Below the pieces are notes generated by a model, which was given only the letters and a program-made list of their open reading frames with translations, was not told the DNA's origin and made no database searches. A stretch of DNA of 48,486 nucleotides. Origin: a delta proteobacterium MLS_D (GTDB lineage: Bacteria; Desulfobacterota; Syntrophia; Syntrophales; UBA2210). Below, one piece after another: positions 34,971 to 46,876 of this stretch (its first letter is position 1; each line of letters starts with the position of its first letter). The translations under genes were made by a program, and so were the position numbers. The DNA lies in contig LQBH01000006.1 in the NCBI GenBank assembly GCA_002030015.1, positions 1 to 48,486 on the forward strand, given 5' to 3'.

Positions 34971-36168
34971 GATCGATAATCACCGTCAATAAGTTTTCTG
35001 AAATATCCAGTAAATCCCAGGCATCTTCATCGAGGGGCGGTACGAAAAATTCGCCGCTCGAACCCTTTTCCATGACGTGAGCGATAATATCCGCCAGGTG
35101 CACGATGGCCGTTTCCAAGCGGTTGTAGGAATTTCCGGGAGCATGGTGATAGCGTATCGTCGCTTCGAGCAGAAAGGGAAGCTTCCACCGCTCGGCCATA
35201 AGAGCTCCAATGCCGGCGTGATCGATATCCAGCATGTCCTTTTCCACCTCGTTAAGTAATCTCGATTCACGACGGGCGGCGAAAAGGACCCGCCTCGAGT
35301 GCTCCGGCCACAGGCGGTACATGAGCAGCCGGCCTATGTCGTGAAGGAGGCCCGCCACGAACAGACGCTCCGTGTTCTGTATCTGCTTGTAACCCGCGAT
35401 TATTCTCGCCGCGATGCCGCAGGCCAGGCTGTGTCGCCAGAATTCCCGCATGTCGATGTGACGGGCGGGAATGCGGTCGAAAATTTTGATGACGCTGATA
35501 CCAAACACGAGCGACGTCAGTTGTTTCGTACCCACGATGGCGACGGCTCTCGACACCGTGTCTATCTTCGAAACAAACCCGTAGAAGGCGCTGTTGACGA
35601 TGCCGAGCAGTTGCGAGGTCAGTGCCGTATCCTTGCCGACGACATCGGCTATATCGCCGGCCGAACTGTTCGGATTCATGATAGTCTCATTTATGCGGTC
35701 GAACACGGCGGGAAGCGTCGGCAGGCGCAGCCCGAACTCCGACAGCCTGCCCAGGTTGATCGGCTCCAGGGGAACGTTGCCTTCCACCGCCTCCGCGTCG
35801 TCATCGCCGATAACCGAAAATCGGCCTCCCGGAAGACCCTGTTCAATGGCGCGCGCCTTGCGCAGGGAGGAAAGATTTTCCAGTTCCCGCATGGCCCGGT
35901 GCTTCGTCCCGGCGTGAAGAAACCGGTATTCGTTCAAGCGACGGGCGGCCGCCAGCGCCGCAGGATCAACGTCATTCCGCCCGGCATCGAAAGAGGGAGC
36001 TTCCTCGCCTTCGATCTCGGCCTCCACTATCCCCCAGGCCTTGCACAACCGTATGGAACGTTCCGTCAGCGCGGCTCCCGCCGGCAGGAGGAAACGACCG
36101 TCACAATTGATCACGTCTGAAGCGAGAATCATTTCAGGCGTCAGGTCCGCTATTTTCATCCGTTTCAT
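34918..36168 (-). CDS. HDOD-domain signalling protein
   Basis: A 416-residue protein. The N-terminal ~60 residues (MKIADLTPEMILASDVINCDGRFLLPAG) resemble the regulatory module found before HD domains. Residues about 130-330 are HDOD, with LPTLPAVFDRINETIMNP, DTALTSQLLGIVNSAFYG, SRAVAIVGTKQLTSLV and GLLHDIGRLL. HDOD proteins lack full HD-GYP catalytic sets and act as signalling scaffolds, often with chemotaxis or c-di-GMP genes. The start is ATG 36168, with ATG three codons later possible. It is divergent from the single-receiver gene. Confidence 0.86.
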   Translation of the reverse strand: MKRMKIADLTPEMILASDVINCDGRFLLPAGAALTERSIRLCKAWGIVEAEIEGEEAPSFDAGRNDVDPAALAAARRLNEYRFLHAGTKHRAMRELENLSSLRKARAIEQGLPGGRFSVIGDDDAEAVEGNVPLEPINLGRLSEFGLRLPTLPAVFDRINETIMNPNSSAGDIADVVGKDTALTSQLLGIVNSAFYGFVSKIDTVSRAVAIVGTKQLTSLVFGISVIKIFDRIPARHIDMREFWRHSLACGIAARIIAGYKQIQNTERLFVAGLLHDIGRLLMYRLWPEHSRRVLFAARRESRLLNEVEKDMLDIDHAGIGALMAERWKLPFLLEATIRYHHAPGNSYNRLETAIVHLADIIAHVMEKGSSGEFFVPPLDEDAWDLLDISENLLTVIIDHVDRQIDDVTAYFFPGS

Positions 36169-36323
36169 GCCTGCCGCCTCCCGCCGCCCCGAATGAATTC
36201 CGGCCTGGTCGATTGATTCTTTTGAAATTTCGGTCTCGATGATATATGAAGATTCTTCAGGAAAATTAAACGCCCCGTTGAATCGGTCGGCGTCGGCGGC
36301 CGCCGTTGAAGGAGGAAAAATCG

Positions 36324-36731
36324 ATGATCAGGAATATTCCACCGACAGACAGGATACTCGTCGTTGACGACGAAGCGTCCATACGGAATCTGTTCGAAGA
36401 AATCGGCAACGAGGCCGGGTATACCGTGTACACGGCGGCGGGAGCGGAAGAGGGCCTGGCCCTGCTTGAACAAAATGACATCAACGTTATTTTTCTTGAC
36501 CTGAAACTGTTCGGAATGAACGGCATCGAGTTGTGCCGACGCATCCGGAGCGAGAAACCGCTGGCGATCATCTACGCCATGACCGGCTGGTCGGGGCTTT
36601 ACGAGGTCGAGGAATGCCGCGAAGCGGGATTCGACGATTTCTTCAAAAAGCCTGTCTCCGCCGATTTCATAACCCGGCGAGTCGAAGATGCCTTCGAAAA
36701 AATCAGCCGCTGGACAGACCGCGGATTCTGA
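36324..36731 (+). CDS. Single-domain response regulator
   Basis: A 135-residue stand-alone receiver: RILVVDDEAS, acceptor Asp in VIFLDLKLFGMNG, AMTG for the switch Ser/Thr, and KKP for the conserved Lys. There is no output domain. The start at ATG 36324 follows AAGGAGG by eight bases; an upstream in-frame TTG would place the Shine-Dalgarno inside the coding sequence. The gene converges with the hybrid kinase gene, leaving four bases between stops, so the two may be regulated together but are not co-transcribed. Confidence 0.85.
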   Translation: MIRNIPPTDRILVVDDEASIRNLFEEIGNEAGYTVYTAAGAEEGLALLEQNDINVIFLDLKLFGMNGIELCRRIRSEKPLAIIYAMTGWSGLYEVEECREAGFDDFFKKPVSADFITRRVEDAFEKISRWTDRGF

Positions 36732-36735
36732 TACT

Positions 36736-38319
36736 TCAGGCCTGTTTGTTTTCACCCAGGACCTCCTCGATCTTCTTTTCCAGATTTTCCAGAACAAACG
36801 GTTTCTGAACAAAGGCCCGGCATCCCTCTTTCAGCAGCTCCATGGCCCCTCCCTCTATACTGAAGCCCGACAGAAGAATCACCCTGACCTCCGACTCGAT
36901 TTCCTTTAATCCCCGGTACGTCTCGGCGCCGGACATACCCGGCATGATAAGGTCCAGAAGCACCAGGTCGATTTCTTCCGACGAGCTACTGTAAATTTCC
37001 AGGGCCTCGCGGCCGCTCGAGGCTGCTATAACCCGGTAACCGCAGGACTCAAGCAACTCGCGGTTCACCTCCAGCACAACCTCTTCATCATCAACGACAA
37101 GAATCGTGGCGCGGTTCGTTTCTTCCCCGCGGTGTGGCGAAGAAGTTTCTTCCTTCCGCTCCGCCTGCTCGGAAGCGGGAAGGTACACATCAAAACGGGA
37201 ACCCTGACCCGGCCGGCTTGTCACGTCGATTGCCCCGCCGTAGGCACGCACGATGCCATACGCGGACGGAAGTCCGAGTCCGGTGCCCCCACCCCCGTCA
37301 CGGGTCGTGAAAAAGGGATCGAATATACGTCTCACAACGGACTCGTCCATGCCGATTCCCGTATCGGTTATCGAAAGACGGACATAGGGACCCGGCACGA
37401 TTCCAAGAAAGGGAATACGCTCGTCGTCATCGGAAAAATCGACATTGGCCGTTTCAATAAAGAGATCGCCGCCTCCCGGCATGGCCTGGCCCGCGTTGAC
37501 CAGAAGGTTCATCAGAACCTGTTCGAGCTGTCCCCGGTCGGCCATGACGATCCTGAGATCCCGCCACAAATCACGGTGAATGGTGATTTCACGGTTAAAA
37601 CGCTCCACCATGAGCGAGGTGCCGGCCGCGAGTTCGTTGAGATCGATCGGCAGAACATCGTAGCAGGCGGTCCCTGAGAATCCCAGCAGTTGGGCCGTCA
37701 GCGAAACGCCGTTTCGTACGAGTTCCTGAATCTTTTTGATTTTTTCAGCGACAACCGGCGATGCGTCCCGTCCCATGAGAGCCAGCGATGCATAACCCTG
37801 AATGCCCATAAGCAGGTTGTTAAAATCGTGCGCGATTCCTTCGGCCAGCGTCCCCAGGGCTTCAAGTTTCTGGGACTGCACCAGTTGAGTTTCCAGGCGA
37901 ACCTGGTGCGTCATGTCCCGCAGTACTGCCAGCGTGGCGGGTACGCCTTCCCATTCAGCGACGGCGGCCTTCATGTGCACCCATACTTCGCCTCCTTCCT
38001 TCGACAACACGCGGAAGGAACATCCGGCCGGCGCTTCTTCACCCCTGTTTCGAAGCATGCAGTATTCATGGGTGGCAAGGCGGTCGTCGGGATGGACAAA
38101 ACGAAGGGGCGGAACGTTTTGTAACTCTTCCGGCGCATAGCCCGTCAATTGCTCGATCATGCCGTTTACATACAAAACGCCGTTGTCGCGGAAAGCGGCG
38201 ATGATGTCGGGAGCCCGTTCCAGGAGCAGGCGATGTCCGCCGTCCGTGCATTCATCCACGGCCGGCATATCATCGCGTTTTTCCGACATTCCACTTTTTT
38301 GCTCAGGTTTTCCGGTCAT
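36736..38319 (-). CDS. PAS hybrid histidine kinase with C-terminal receiver
   Basis: A 527-residue cytoplasmic hybrid kinase. Order: PAS (about residues 25-145, LYVNGMIEQLTGYAPEEL), dimerisation/phosphoacceptor region with LGTLAEGIAHDFNNLLMG (His at about 168), HATPase (N box MNLLVNAGQAMPGG, G1 ITDTGIGM, G2 GTGLGLPSAYG), and a receiver (about 405-520, ILVVDDEEVV, acceptor Asp in LVLLDLIMPGMSG, KPF). The AHDFNNLL box is typical of kinases acting via phosphorelay. ATG 38319 or GTG two codons earlier can start it. It lies 74 bases downstream of cheX on the same strand and may belong to the end of the chemotaxis transcript. Confidence 0.88.
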   Translation of the reverse strand: MTGKPEQKSGMSEKRDDMPAVDECTDGGHRLLLERAPDIIAAFRDNGVLYVNGMIEQLTGYAPEELQNVPPLRFVHPDDRLATHEYCMLRNRGEEAPAGCSFRVLSKEGGEVWVHMKAAVAEWEGVPATLAVLRDMTHQVRLETQLVQSQKLEALGTLAEGIAHDFNNLLMGIQGYASLALMGRDASPVVAEKIKKIQELVRNGVSLTAQLLGFSGTACYDVLPIDLNELAAGTSLMVERFNREITIHRDLWRDLRIVMADRGQLEQVLMNLLVNAGQAMPGGGDLFIETANVDFSDDDERIPFLGIVPGPYVRLSITDTGIGMDESVVRRIFDPFFTTRDGGGGTGLGLPSAYGIVRAYGGAIDVTSRPGQGSRFDVYLPASEQAERKEETSSPHRGEETNRATILVVDDEEVVLEVNRELLESCGYRVIAASSGREALEIYSSSSEEIDLVLLDLIMPGMSGAETYRGLKEIESEVRVILLSGFSIEGGAMELLKEGCRAFVQKPFVLENLEKKIEEVLGENKQA

Positions 38320-38393
38320 CGTCACACTCTCATCCGTGACTGCCGCCGTCCCGGCGAGACTTCTTCATGTTCCGCCGCAAGCTTCCCGTTTCT

Positions 38394-38870
38394 CTATCCT
38401 GAATTGGAGTCTTTCATCATGCACACATCCGCCACGAAGGGGCCGTGATCTGTCCCAAATGGAATGATGATACTGGGACCGCCGAGGACATGGTTCACCG
38501 TGTGTCCCCCGCCCGTCACCACCGTGGGAATCGCCGCCGACAGGTGAATGCCCATGACGTCGAGCCGCTGCCGGGCTGCCCCCGACACCATGTTGGTAAG
38601 CTCGCCCACGGCATCGGCAATGTCGCCGTTGACCTGCGTGATTTCCTCGCCCAGCATGTTCGAAACGATCCGAAGAATACAGCCCTCGCTGAAGCTCAGC
38701 GCGAACGAACCCCTGACCGCGCCGGCGATGCCGATGATCCCCGTAATGTCCCCCTTCGCCGCATTGTCCCGCTTGAGATAAGGCTTCCCCGGCCGGGCGT
38801 CGATAAAGGCCATCGTCTTCACCACGTGCAGCGTCCCTTCAAGAAAAGGGTTTACGTATTGAACATCCAT
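38394..38870 (-). CDS. cheX: Chemotaxis phosphatase CheX
   Basis: A 158-residue CheC/CheX-family protein. The catalytic ExxN motif is Glu90 and Asn93 in AVGELTNMVSG; a second acidic/Asn motif as in CheC is absent, which fits CheX. It dephosphorylates CheY-P. The start at ATG 38870 follows GGGGAGAG. It lies 29 bases after cheY in the operon, and no CheZ is seen, so this is probably the main CheY-P phosphatase together with the second CheX-like protein. Confidence 0.82.
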   Translation of the reverse strand: MDVQYVNPFLEGTLHVVKTMAFIDARPGKPYLKRDNAAKGDITGIIGIAGAVRGSFALSFSEGCILRIVSNMLGEEITQVNGDIADAVGELTNMVSGAARQRLDVMGIHLSAAIPTVVTGGGHTVNHVLGGPSIIIPFGTDHGPFVADVCMMKDSNSG

Positions 38871-38899
38871 GTCTCTCCCCTGTGCGCCGACGGACGGTC

Positions 38900-39283
38900 T
38901 TAACCGCACTTCTTCTCGATCTGACCGATCTTCTCGCTCAAAACATCCGCCGTAAACGGTTTCACTATGTAGTTGTCAACTCCGGCCTTCACTGCCTCGA
39001 CCACGTTGTCTTTCAATGTTTCAGCCGTCACCATCAAGAAGGGCGTCTTCGACAGGGACCCGTCGGCCCGGACCTGCTTTAATAACTCCAGGCCGCTCAT
39101 GTTGGGCATGTTCCAGTCTGAAATAACAAAATCTATTTTCTGGCTTCGAAGCACTTCGAGCGCCGCCACGCCGTCCTCGGCTTCCACGATGTTCTCGTAC
39201 CCCAATTGCTTGAGCAGGTTCCTGATCACTTTCCGCATCGTCGAAAAATCGTCGACGACCAATACTTTGCCCGCCTTGTCCAT
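38900..39283 (-). CDS. cheY: Chemotaxis response regulator CheY
   Basis: A 127-residue single receiver: [18 protein letters not shown], acceptor Asp56 in [13 protein letters not shown], switch Thr in LMVTAE and Lys in IVKPF. The [17 protein letters not shown] opening is typical of flagellar-motor CheY proteins. The start at ATG 39283 follows GGAGG. It is 34 bases downstream of cheA, the classic cheA-cheY neighbourhood. Confidence 0.92.
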   Translation of the reverse strand: MDKAGKVLVVDDFSTMRKVIRNLLKQLGYENIVEAEDGVAALEVLRSQKIDFVISDWNMPNMSGLELLKQVRADGSLSKTPFLMVTAETLKDNVVEAVKAGVDNYIVKPFTADVLSEKIGQIEKKCG

Positions 39284-39317
39284 GTTCCCGTTCCTCCGTG
39301 CCCTGTCGATTCCGGCG

Positions 39318-41519
39318 TCATACAGCCGTCGTTTCTTCGAGTTCGAAAAGACCCTCGGGATCAAGAATAAGCCCGACGCTGCCGTCTCCCAGGATGGCGC
39401 CGCCCGAAATTCCCTTGAGCCCTCCGAAATTTCCTCCCAGCGATTTTATGACAACCTCGCCTTTTTCAAGCACTTCATCAACCAGGATGCACTTCGACCG
39501 CCCTCCCGCGTCGACCACCACCACCAGGGCATCCCAGGGATCGCGGTACAGCGGCTCTACGGAAAATATATCGTAAAGGCGGAGAAGCGGCAGCAGCTCT
39601 CCCATGACGTCGAGCATTTCGCCCTTTCCAGCAACATTCGTGTAATGTTCCCGCGTGGGGCGGATAAGACGCCGTATGGCCGTGGCGGGAATAATGTATT
39701 TTTCATTTCCCACGCGCACCATCATGCCGTCGATAATCGCCATAGTCAGCGGGAAAAAAGCGGCGAAGGTGCTTCCTTCTCCTTTCGCGCTCCTCATCTC
39801 GATCTTTCCTCGAAGTTTTTCCACGGCCTGTTTCACCACATCCATGCCGACCCCGCGTCCCGACACGTCGGTGACCTTTTCGGCCGTTGAAAACCCGGGC
39901 ATGAAAATCAGCTTGAAGATATCCTGTTCCCCCATGTCGTCTGTTTCGCTTACCAACCCCCGTTCGACAGCCTTGCGAAAAATTCCTTCGACATTGAGGC
40001 CACGGCCGTCGTCGCTTATTTCTATCACGATGCTCCCGCCCTTATGGTAAGCACTGAGCTTGACGGTCCCCCGTTCAGACTTTCCTTTCGACGTCCGTTC
40101 TTCTCCCTTTTCGAGGCCGTGGTCGACGGCATTGCGCACCATGTGCACGAGGGGATTGTAAATTTCTTCAACCATGTTCCGGTCTATTTCGGTTTCTTCC
40201 CCTTCCATAGCGACAACCACGTCCTTCCCGGCATCTTTCGCGAGATCGCGCACCAGCCGCGCCATCCGCTGGAATGTCTGCCGTATGGGAACCATGCGAA
40301 GACTGGTGGATGTCCGCTGAAGCTCCGACGTAATGCTCGAAAGCTGGGCCAGGTCGCTCATGAGCTTGCGGTCAGCCGAATCCAGCCGCACCAGGTTCTG
40401 TTTGATCATCGTCTGGGTTATAACCAGCTCGCCGATCATATCGACGAAATCATCGAGTTTCTTGACATCCACACGGACGGTGCTTGTCTCTATCACCTGT
40501 TTCGACTGTTTGCGAAGGGCTGAAAGCACGTGTTTCGGCGTGGCCTTTCCCTCGCCGATAAGGGTCTCCCCGATCTTCCTCTTTTCGTCGGTTTTCTTCT
40601 GCAGGGTCTCTTCCAGGATATCCTCGGAAATAACGCCGTCATCAATAAGAATTTTCCCCAGTTTCCTGACGGATTCTTTTTCGTACCCACCCATTTCTCC
40701 GGAATCAACCCCGGCTATCTTTTCACGCAACGAGGCAAGGTCGGGGAAAAGCGGCCGGATCCGGTCGCCTTCCAGCACTTCGCTCAGGCTGCCGATCATT
40801 ACTTTCAGGGTATCAGCGCCCTCGAGGATTATATCGATAATCTGCGAGTCCACGGAAATTTCGCCGTTTCTGGCCCGGTCCAGAAGCGTTTCGAGTTCAT
40901 GAGCGATATCACGGATTTCCGTCAGGTCGAGAAAGCTGGATACACCCTTTATTGAATGAAAGGGCCTGAAAACGGCGTTGATGCACTCCTTGTCGTCAGG
41001 GTTCTGCTCAAGGTTGAGAATGTTTATTTCGATTTCACCGATATACTCAAGGCTTTCAGTGATGAAGTCGCGCATGAGCGATTCATCCTGAATCACGAAT
41101 TCCTGTTTACCGCTTTCTGTTTCCGCTTCTTCTTCGGCGGCGGTCTTCCCGCCCGGCAGTGACGCTTCGCTTTCCCGGGGAACAACCGCCTCCACGACGT
41201 CGCCTTCTCCCGCCTCATCAACGTCTTCAGCACCCGCGGCATCGCGGACCATGTCCTGCATCTCCGATATCCCGCGGGTAAAACGTTCCGTCCCCTCGGC
41301 CGGTCCGATCCGCTCGAGCACGATGTCCTCAAGAAGATTCTTCAGTTCGCCCGCCGCTCCGGCCAACGGCTTCATTTCTCGTTTATCGGCCTCCGCGATA
41401 AGTTCCTCCATTGCGTTCAGCAGCTTTCCCGCAGCGGGGATGTCTATGGCATCGCCGTCGAGCATCAGGAAACCCGCGGCGAGACCGTCGATGAGCGCTT
41501 CAACCCTGTCCTGTTGCAT
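39318..41519 (-). CDS. cheA: Chemotaxis histidine kinase CheA with T2SSE-N-like insertion
   Basis: A 733-residue kinase. Order: an N-terminal helical region (1-90), an acidic linker, Hpt P1 domain with phosphoacceptor His188 in [17 protein letters not shown], a segment at about 286-336 resembling the GspE/MshE N-terminal module ([20 protein letters not shown] and [19 protein letters not shown]), dimerisation P3 (about 350-410), ATP-binding P4 ([30 protein letters not shown]), and CheW-like P5. The normal P2 CheY-binding domain is not evident; the inserted module occupies that position. It phosphorylates CheY and CheB on receptor signals. The start abuts cheB. Confidence 0.93.
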   Translation of the reverse strand: MQQDRVEALIDGLAAGFLMLDGDAIDIPAAGKLLNAMEELIAEADKREMKPLAGAAGELKNLLEDIVLERIGPAEGTERFTRGISEMQDMVRDAAGAEDVDEAGEGDVVEAVVPRESEASLPGGKTAAEEEAETESGKQEFVIQDESLMRDFITESLEYIGEIEINILNLEQNPDDKECINAVFRPFHSIKGVSSFLDLTEIRDIAHELETLLDRARNGEISVDSQIIDIILEGADTLKVMIGSLSEVLEGDRIRPLFPDLASLREKIAGVDSGEMGGYEKESVRKLGKILIDDGVISEDILEETLQKKTDEKRKIGETLIGEGKATPKHVLSALRKQSKQVIETSTVRVDVKKLDDFVDMIGELVITQTMIKQNLVRLDSADRKLMSDLAQLSSITSELQRTSTSLRMVPIRQTFQRMARLVRDLAKDAGKDVVVAMEGEETEIDRNMVEEIYNPLVHMVRNAVDHGLEKGEERTSKGKSERGTVKLSAYHKGGSIVIEISDDGRGLNVEGIFRKAVERGLVSETDDMGEQDIFKLIFMPGFSTAEKVTDVSGRGVGMDVVKQAVEKLRGKIEMRSAKGEGSTFAAFFPLTMAIIDGMMVRVGNEKYIIPATAIRRLIRPTREHYTNVAGKGEMLDVMGELLPLLRLYDIFSVEPLYRDPWDALVVVVDAGGRSKCILVDEVLEKGEVVIKSLGGNFGGLKGISGGAILGDGSVGLILDPEGLFELEETTAV

Positions 41520-41521
41520 AA

Positions 41522-43044
<1,523 letters not shown>

Positions 43045-43460
43045 ATCCTCCGTCCTCCTCAATACCGACAATTTCGCACAACACCGTTCGGCACTCTTCA
43101 GGAAGGAACGGCTTTTTCAAATATCCCCGCGCTCCGAAACTGAAAGCCTCTCTGACGCGTTCCTCGTTTCCCTCGGTGGAAACCACCGCCACCGGTATCA
43201 TGCGCAGAAGGTCGTCCTCTTTCATCTTCGCGAGCAACTCGATGCCGTTCATTCGCGGCATATTTATGTCCGTGATAACCAGGTCCACCCATTGCCCGGC
43301 CATAACCGAGAGTGCCTCCGTGCCGTCGGACGCCTCGAAGCACCGATCCACTTCGAAACCGGACATGGTCACGACTTTTTTTATGACGGCCCGCATGGAG
43401 AACGAGTCATCGACTATCAAAACATTAAACGACATGAACAGCACGTTCCCTTCCCGGCGT

Positions 43461-43943
43461 TCACAAGATCTTGTTGTATCCCCCGGCATTCGAAACGGAG
43501 GTTGTTCCCGTGGACATATCGAGCCGCACGGTGCGGTCGAAATTTCCACCCGTATCTTCGCCGTCAATGAACACCTTGTTTTTCCAGAATATTTTTCTCG
43601 CGGCGGCGATATTCCTGTGTCCGATTCTGAACCGGTTCTCGCGGTCCAGTATGGCGGCGCCGCCGATGATTTTTACGGTCATCCGTCGTTTGTCCGCCCC
43701 CAGCCTGTAACAGCTCTTGAAGAGCAGGGGGATTCCCGTGTCGGCGAACATGGCGGGCCGAAGCTCAGCCTTCCTCGGATCCATCGATGATTCGGCCAGC
43801 ATGAAATGAAGCATCCCCCCCACGCATGCTCGGGAGTCGAACACCACTACGGCCAGACAGGATCCGAGGGCGTACGTCACGAGTAAGTCTTCCCGGCTGT
43901 TTGATATCTTCAAGTCAGCTACGCCAACGATGATCTGCGCCAT
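43461..43943 (-). CDS. cheD: Chemoreceptor glutamine deamidase CheD
   Basis: A 160-residue protein. The catalytic Cys29 is in TYALGSCLAVVVFD and His46 in GGMLHFMLAES; GGAAIL and the later N-terminal-beta-sheet motifs match CheD. It deamidates receptor glutamines and in other systems is modulated by CheC/CheX-type phosphatases. The start is ATG 43943, five bases past the cheR stop. Confidence 0.9.
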   Translation of the reverse strand: MAQIIVGVADLKISNSREDLLVTYALGSCLAVVVFDSRACVGGMLHFMLAESSMDPRKAELRPAMFADTGIPLLFKSCYRLGADKRRMTVKIIGGAAILDRENRFRIGHRNIAAARKIFWKNKVFIDGEDTGGNFDRTVRLDMSTGTTSVSNAGGYNKIL

Positions 43944-43947
43944 GATG

Positions 43948-44778
43948 CTACCTTCGATACACGCTCGGCACAATATAACGAAAACGATGTTTCAACCCGG
44001 TCAGCCCCTCGGAATGTCCCACGAACAGGTAACCTCCCGGGCGCAGGCAGTCGTAGAACCTGTCAATCAGCGCCTGCTGGGTCGGCGTGTCGAAGTAGAT
44101 CATTACGTTCCTGCAGAAAATGACATCAAAGGTCTCGCTGAAAACAGTAGAATCCTTGAGATTGAATCTCATGAACCGGACCATTTCCGTTATATCGCTT
44201 TTCACGCGGTACTGCCCGTTGCGCGATCCTGTTCCTCGAAGAAAATATTTGCGCAGAAGAGGTTGAGAAATATTCCTTATTTTGTTCTCGTCATAAATGG
44301 CTGTTACGGCCTTCCTCAACACCTTCGTCGATATATCGGTTGCCAGAATTTTTACGTCGTCGTTCCGTCCCGCCAGGGCCTCCTGAACCACGATGGCCAG
44401 GGTGTAGGGCTCCTCCCCGGTGGAACAACCAGCCGACCAGAAGCGAAGCGTAAGTTTTTTTTTCGAAGTCGCCATGTCCTTCAGGATTTCCGTCAGCCGT
44501 TCGAAGTGAGCGGGTTCGCGGAAAAAGCTTGTCAGATTCGTGGAAAGAGAGTCGATCATCTCCACCAGTTCGTCCGTGCCCTCGTCGGTCATGACAAACT
44601 TAAAATAGTCTGAAAAAGAACTGAATTCCCCCTGCCGGAGGCGTTTGCCGAGACGCGCCTTCACCAGTTCCCGTTTCCCGTCGTGAAGATTAATGCCGCA
44701 AAACTCGTACACGAAGCGGCTGATCTTCTCGAAGTCGGCATTCCGCAGCTCGAAGCTGCCCGTCACATCGCCGTTCAT
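43948..44778 (-). CDS. cheR: Chemotaxis protein methyltransferase CheR
   Basis: A 276-residue SAM-dependent methyltransferase that methylates receptor glutamates. It has an N-terminal helical domain (about residues 10-70), then STNLTSFFREPAHFERL, the SAM site RFWSAGCSTGEEPYTLA (about 113-129) and DVIFCRNVMIYFD. Length and motifs are typical. It lies 24 bases after the mcp end. Confidence 0.94.
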   Translation of the reverse strand: MNGDVTGSFELRNADFEKISRFVYEFCGINLHDGKRELVKARLGKRLRQGEFSSFSDYFKFVMTDEGTDELVEMIDSLSTNLTSFFREPAHFERLTEILKDMATSKKKLTLRFWSAGCSTGEEPYTLAIVVQEALAGRNDDVKILATDISTKVLRKAVTAIYDENKIRNISQPLLRKYFLRGTGSRNGQYRVKSDITEMVRFMRFNLKDSTVFSETFDVIFCRNVMIYFDTPTQQALIDRFYDCLRPGGYLFVGHSEGLTGLKHRFRYIVPSVYRR

Positions 44779-44802
44779 GATTCTATTTCCCGCCGATATC
44801 TG

Positions 44803-46814
44803 TCACGACCGTTTACCCGATCCCGACTCCTTGTGAGAATACTCATGCCGTTTCGAAGCCTCGAGAAGCGGTGTTCCATCAACTTTACTGTTTCCCTGTC
44901 TCCGCGCAGCGTCGGAATGCCCGGCCCGCTTTCCACCGTTTTCCGAGTAGGCGCCGTTCGCTCCTTCCACCAGCAGGACCAGGTCGCCCACTATTGATTG
45001 CAGGCCGGCGGCCTGGGATGACATTTCCTCGGACGCGGAGGCGCTCTCTTCCGCGTTGGCCGCCGTCTGTTGCGTGACCCGGTCCATTTCGGCCATCGCC
45101 CGGTTGATCTGTTCGATCCCCTGGGCCTGCTCCTGTGACGCCGCGGCGATTTCGCCTATCAGGTCCCGTATCTTCGCGGAAATCTCCGCATTCCGCTCGA
45201 ACGCCTCGTTTGTTTCGCCGTTGAGCCGCTCACCCTCGCGGACCGACTTCACCGTTGTTTCTATCAGCTCGCCCGTGTTTTTCGCCGCCTCGGCGGAACG
45301 AATGGCAAGGTTCCTGACCTCTTCCGCCACCACGGCGAACCCCCCGCTCCCGCTTCGCCCGCGCGGGCCGCCTCGACGGCGGCGTTCAGCGCTAGCAGGT
45401 TGGTCTGAAAAGCGATCTCGTCTATGGTCTTGATGATTTTGTGAGTTTCGTCCGAATTGACGCCGATTTCCCTTATCGCGCCGGTCATCTTTTCCAGCTT
45501 GCCGCCCACTTCAGAGACCACGCCCGCGGCTTCCGACATGAGGGCGTCGGCCTGCCGCGCGTTGTCTGCGTTCTGCTTCGTCATGGATGAGAGTTCCTCC
45601 AGTGATGCCGATGTCTCCTCGATAGACGACGCCTGTTCCGAGGCGCCCTCAGCCAGCTGATGACTCGAGGTGGACACGTGCACCGATCCATCATTGACCT
45701 CGTGCGCCGTGGAACCGAGCGTGTCTATGACGCGCCTGACGGGCCGCGCCAGCGAATTCGCCAGAATGAGGGTCACGGGCAGAATCAAGATCAGCAGAAC
45801 GATCGCCGTGACCGCGATTATCTTGACGATCTGTGCCGTATTTGCCGCGGCAACGGCGCGGGAATAGAGAACGGAAACCGAACCGGCCGTTGTCCCGTCA
45901 TTCGTGAGAGGAAGCACACCCTGAAAATAACGTCCCTCATCGAGTGAGATTTCGTTCAACAGGATTTCGCGGTTTCGCGATCCGGCGTCGACGGTCTCCC
46001 GGAACGCTTCCTCCGACCGCAACGTCCGATATTCGTCCATCGTACCCACGGTGCGCGTTTCTCCCGCGAATACGCCAACTTCCGTTCCGGTCAATCGTGC
46101 GATTTTTTCGGCAAACGCCCCATTCAGGTGTCTGACGGCCACGACGACACCCGACCGCTCCTGTCTCAGGGTTTCCGTCTTCACGTCGTATTCGCTGGCC
46201 GTCGTGGGAATCAGGGCGGCCACGCAGAGCTCGCCGGCGATGGTTCGGTATTCGATAACAGGCGCGTCGGGCATGGTCCCGGTAAACAGCGCATCCATCT
46301 CCAGGCCGGGATCATCCCGCGTCTTTTTCCATTCGTCATGTGATTCTCCGCCGTCGACGCGATACTCCGCGCCCGTGTAGTACCCGGCGAGACGGTCGCC
46401 GCCGTCTTTTTCGGCGATAAAGGCGATAAGTCCACCGTCGCCGCTGTAAGCAGCGATTCTCCAGAGTTTCCCCAGGACAGCCAGGTTTTTGAGATTGTCC
46501 ACGATCCGCTCATATTCGTGTCGAAGCAGGTCGTTGCCGCCGTCACCGATGGACTGGTTTTTCGCGATATACTTGATGTATTCTCCCAGTTCTCCCGCCG
46601 TGACCGTCTGCCCGATCTGTTCGAGAAGTCCCGTTTCCTGTTCCGCCAGGTCGTTATCCACAATCGCGAGCGACCGGGCGACCGTTGCAAACGAAGCCGC
46701 ACTGTTCTGGCGCGCCACCATGAAAGACACCACCAGCGTAGTACTGAGCATCACAAAAAGCACCAGGGCGAGGGCCCCGGCGGCCAACTTGTTTCTCAGG
46801 CTTATCTTTCTCAT
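44803..46814 (-). CDS. Methyl-accepting chemotaxis protein, interrupted by a frameshift at a C6 tract
   Basis: A transmembrane receptor of about 670 residues if the frame is restored. Part one (46814 to about 45345) has a membrane helix (about residues 7-32), a dCache-like periplasmic domain (about 45-320), a second helix (329-355) and the signalling hairpin up to [20 protein letters not shown]. The reading frame is then lost. The expected continuation [21 protein letters not shown] appears in another frame, running to 44803. The break coincides with six C residues (45340-45345; six G on the coding strand), where four or seven would keep the frame. This may be a sequencing or assembly indel, or a real or phase-variable mutation. 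No NWETF-like CheR tether is seen at the C-terminus. The signalled ligand is unknown. Confidence 0.85.
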
Positions 46815-46876
46815 TCCAACGATCGTCCTTTCTCCTGGTATCACGCCGCCTTGTGAAGCACTCCGGCAAAGTCCCG

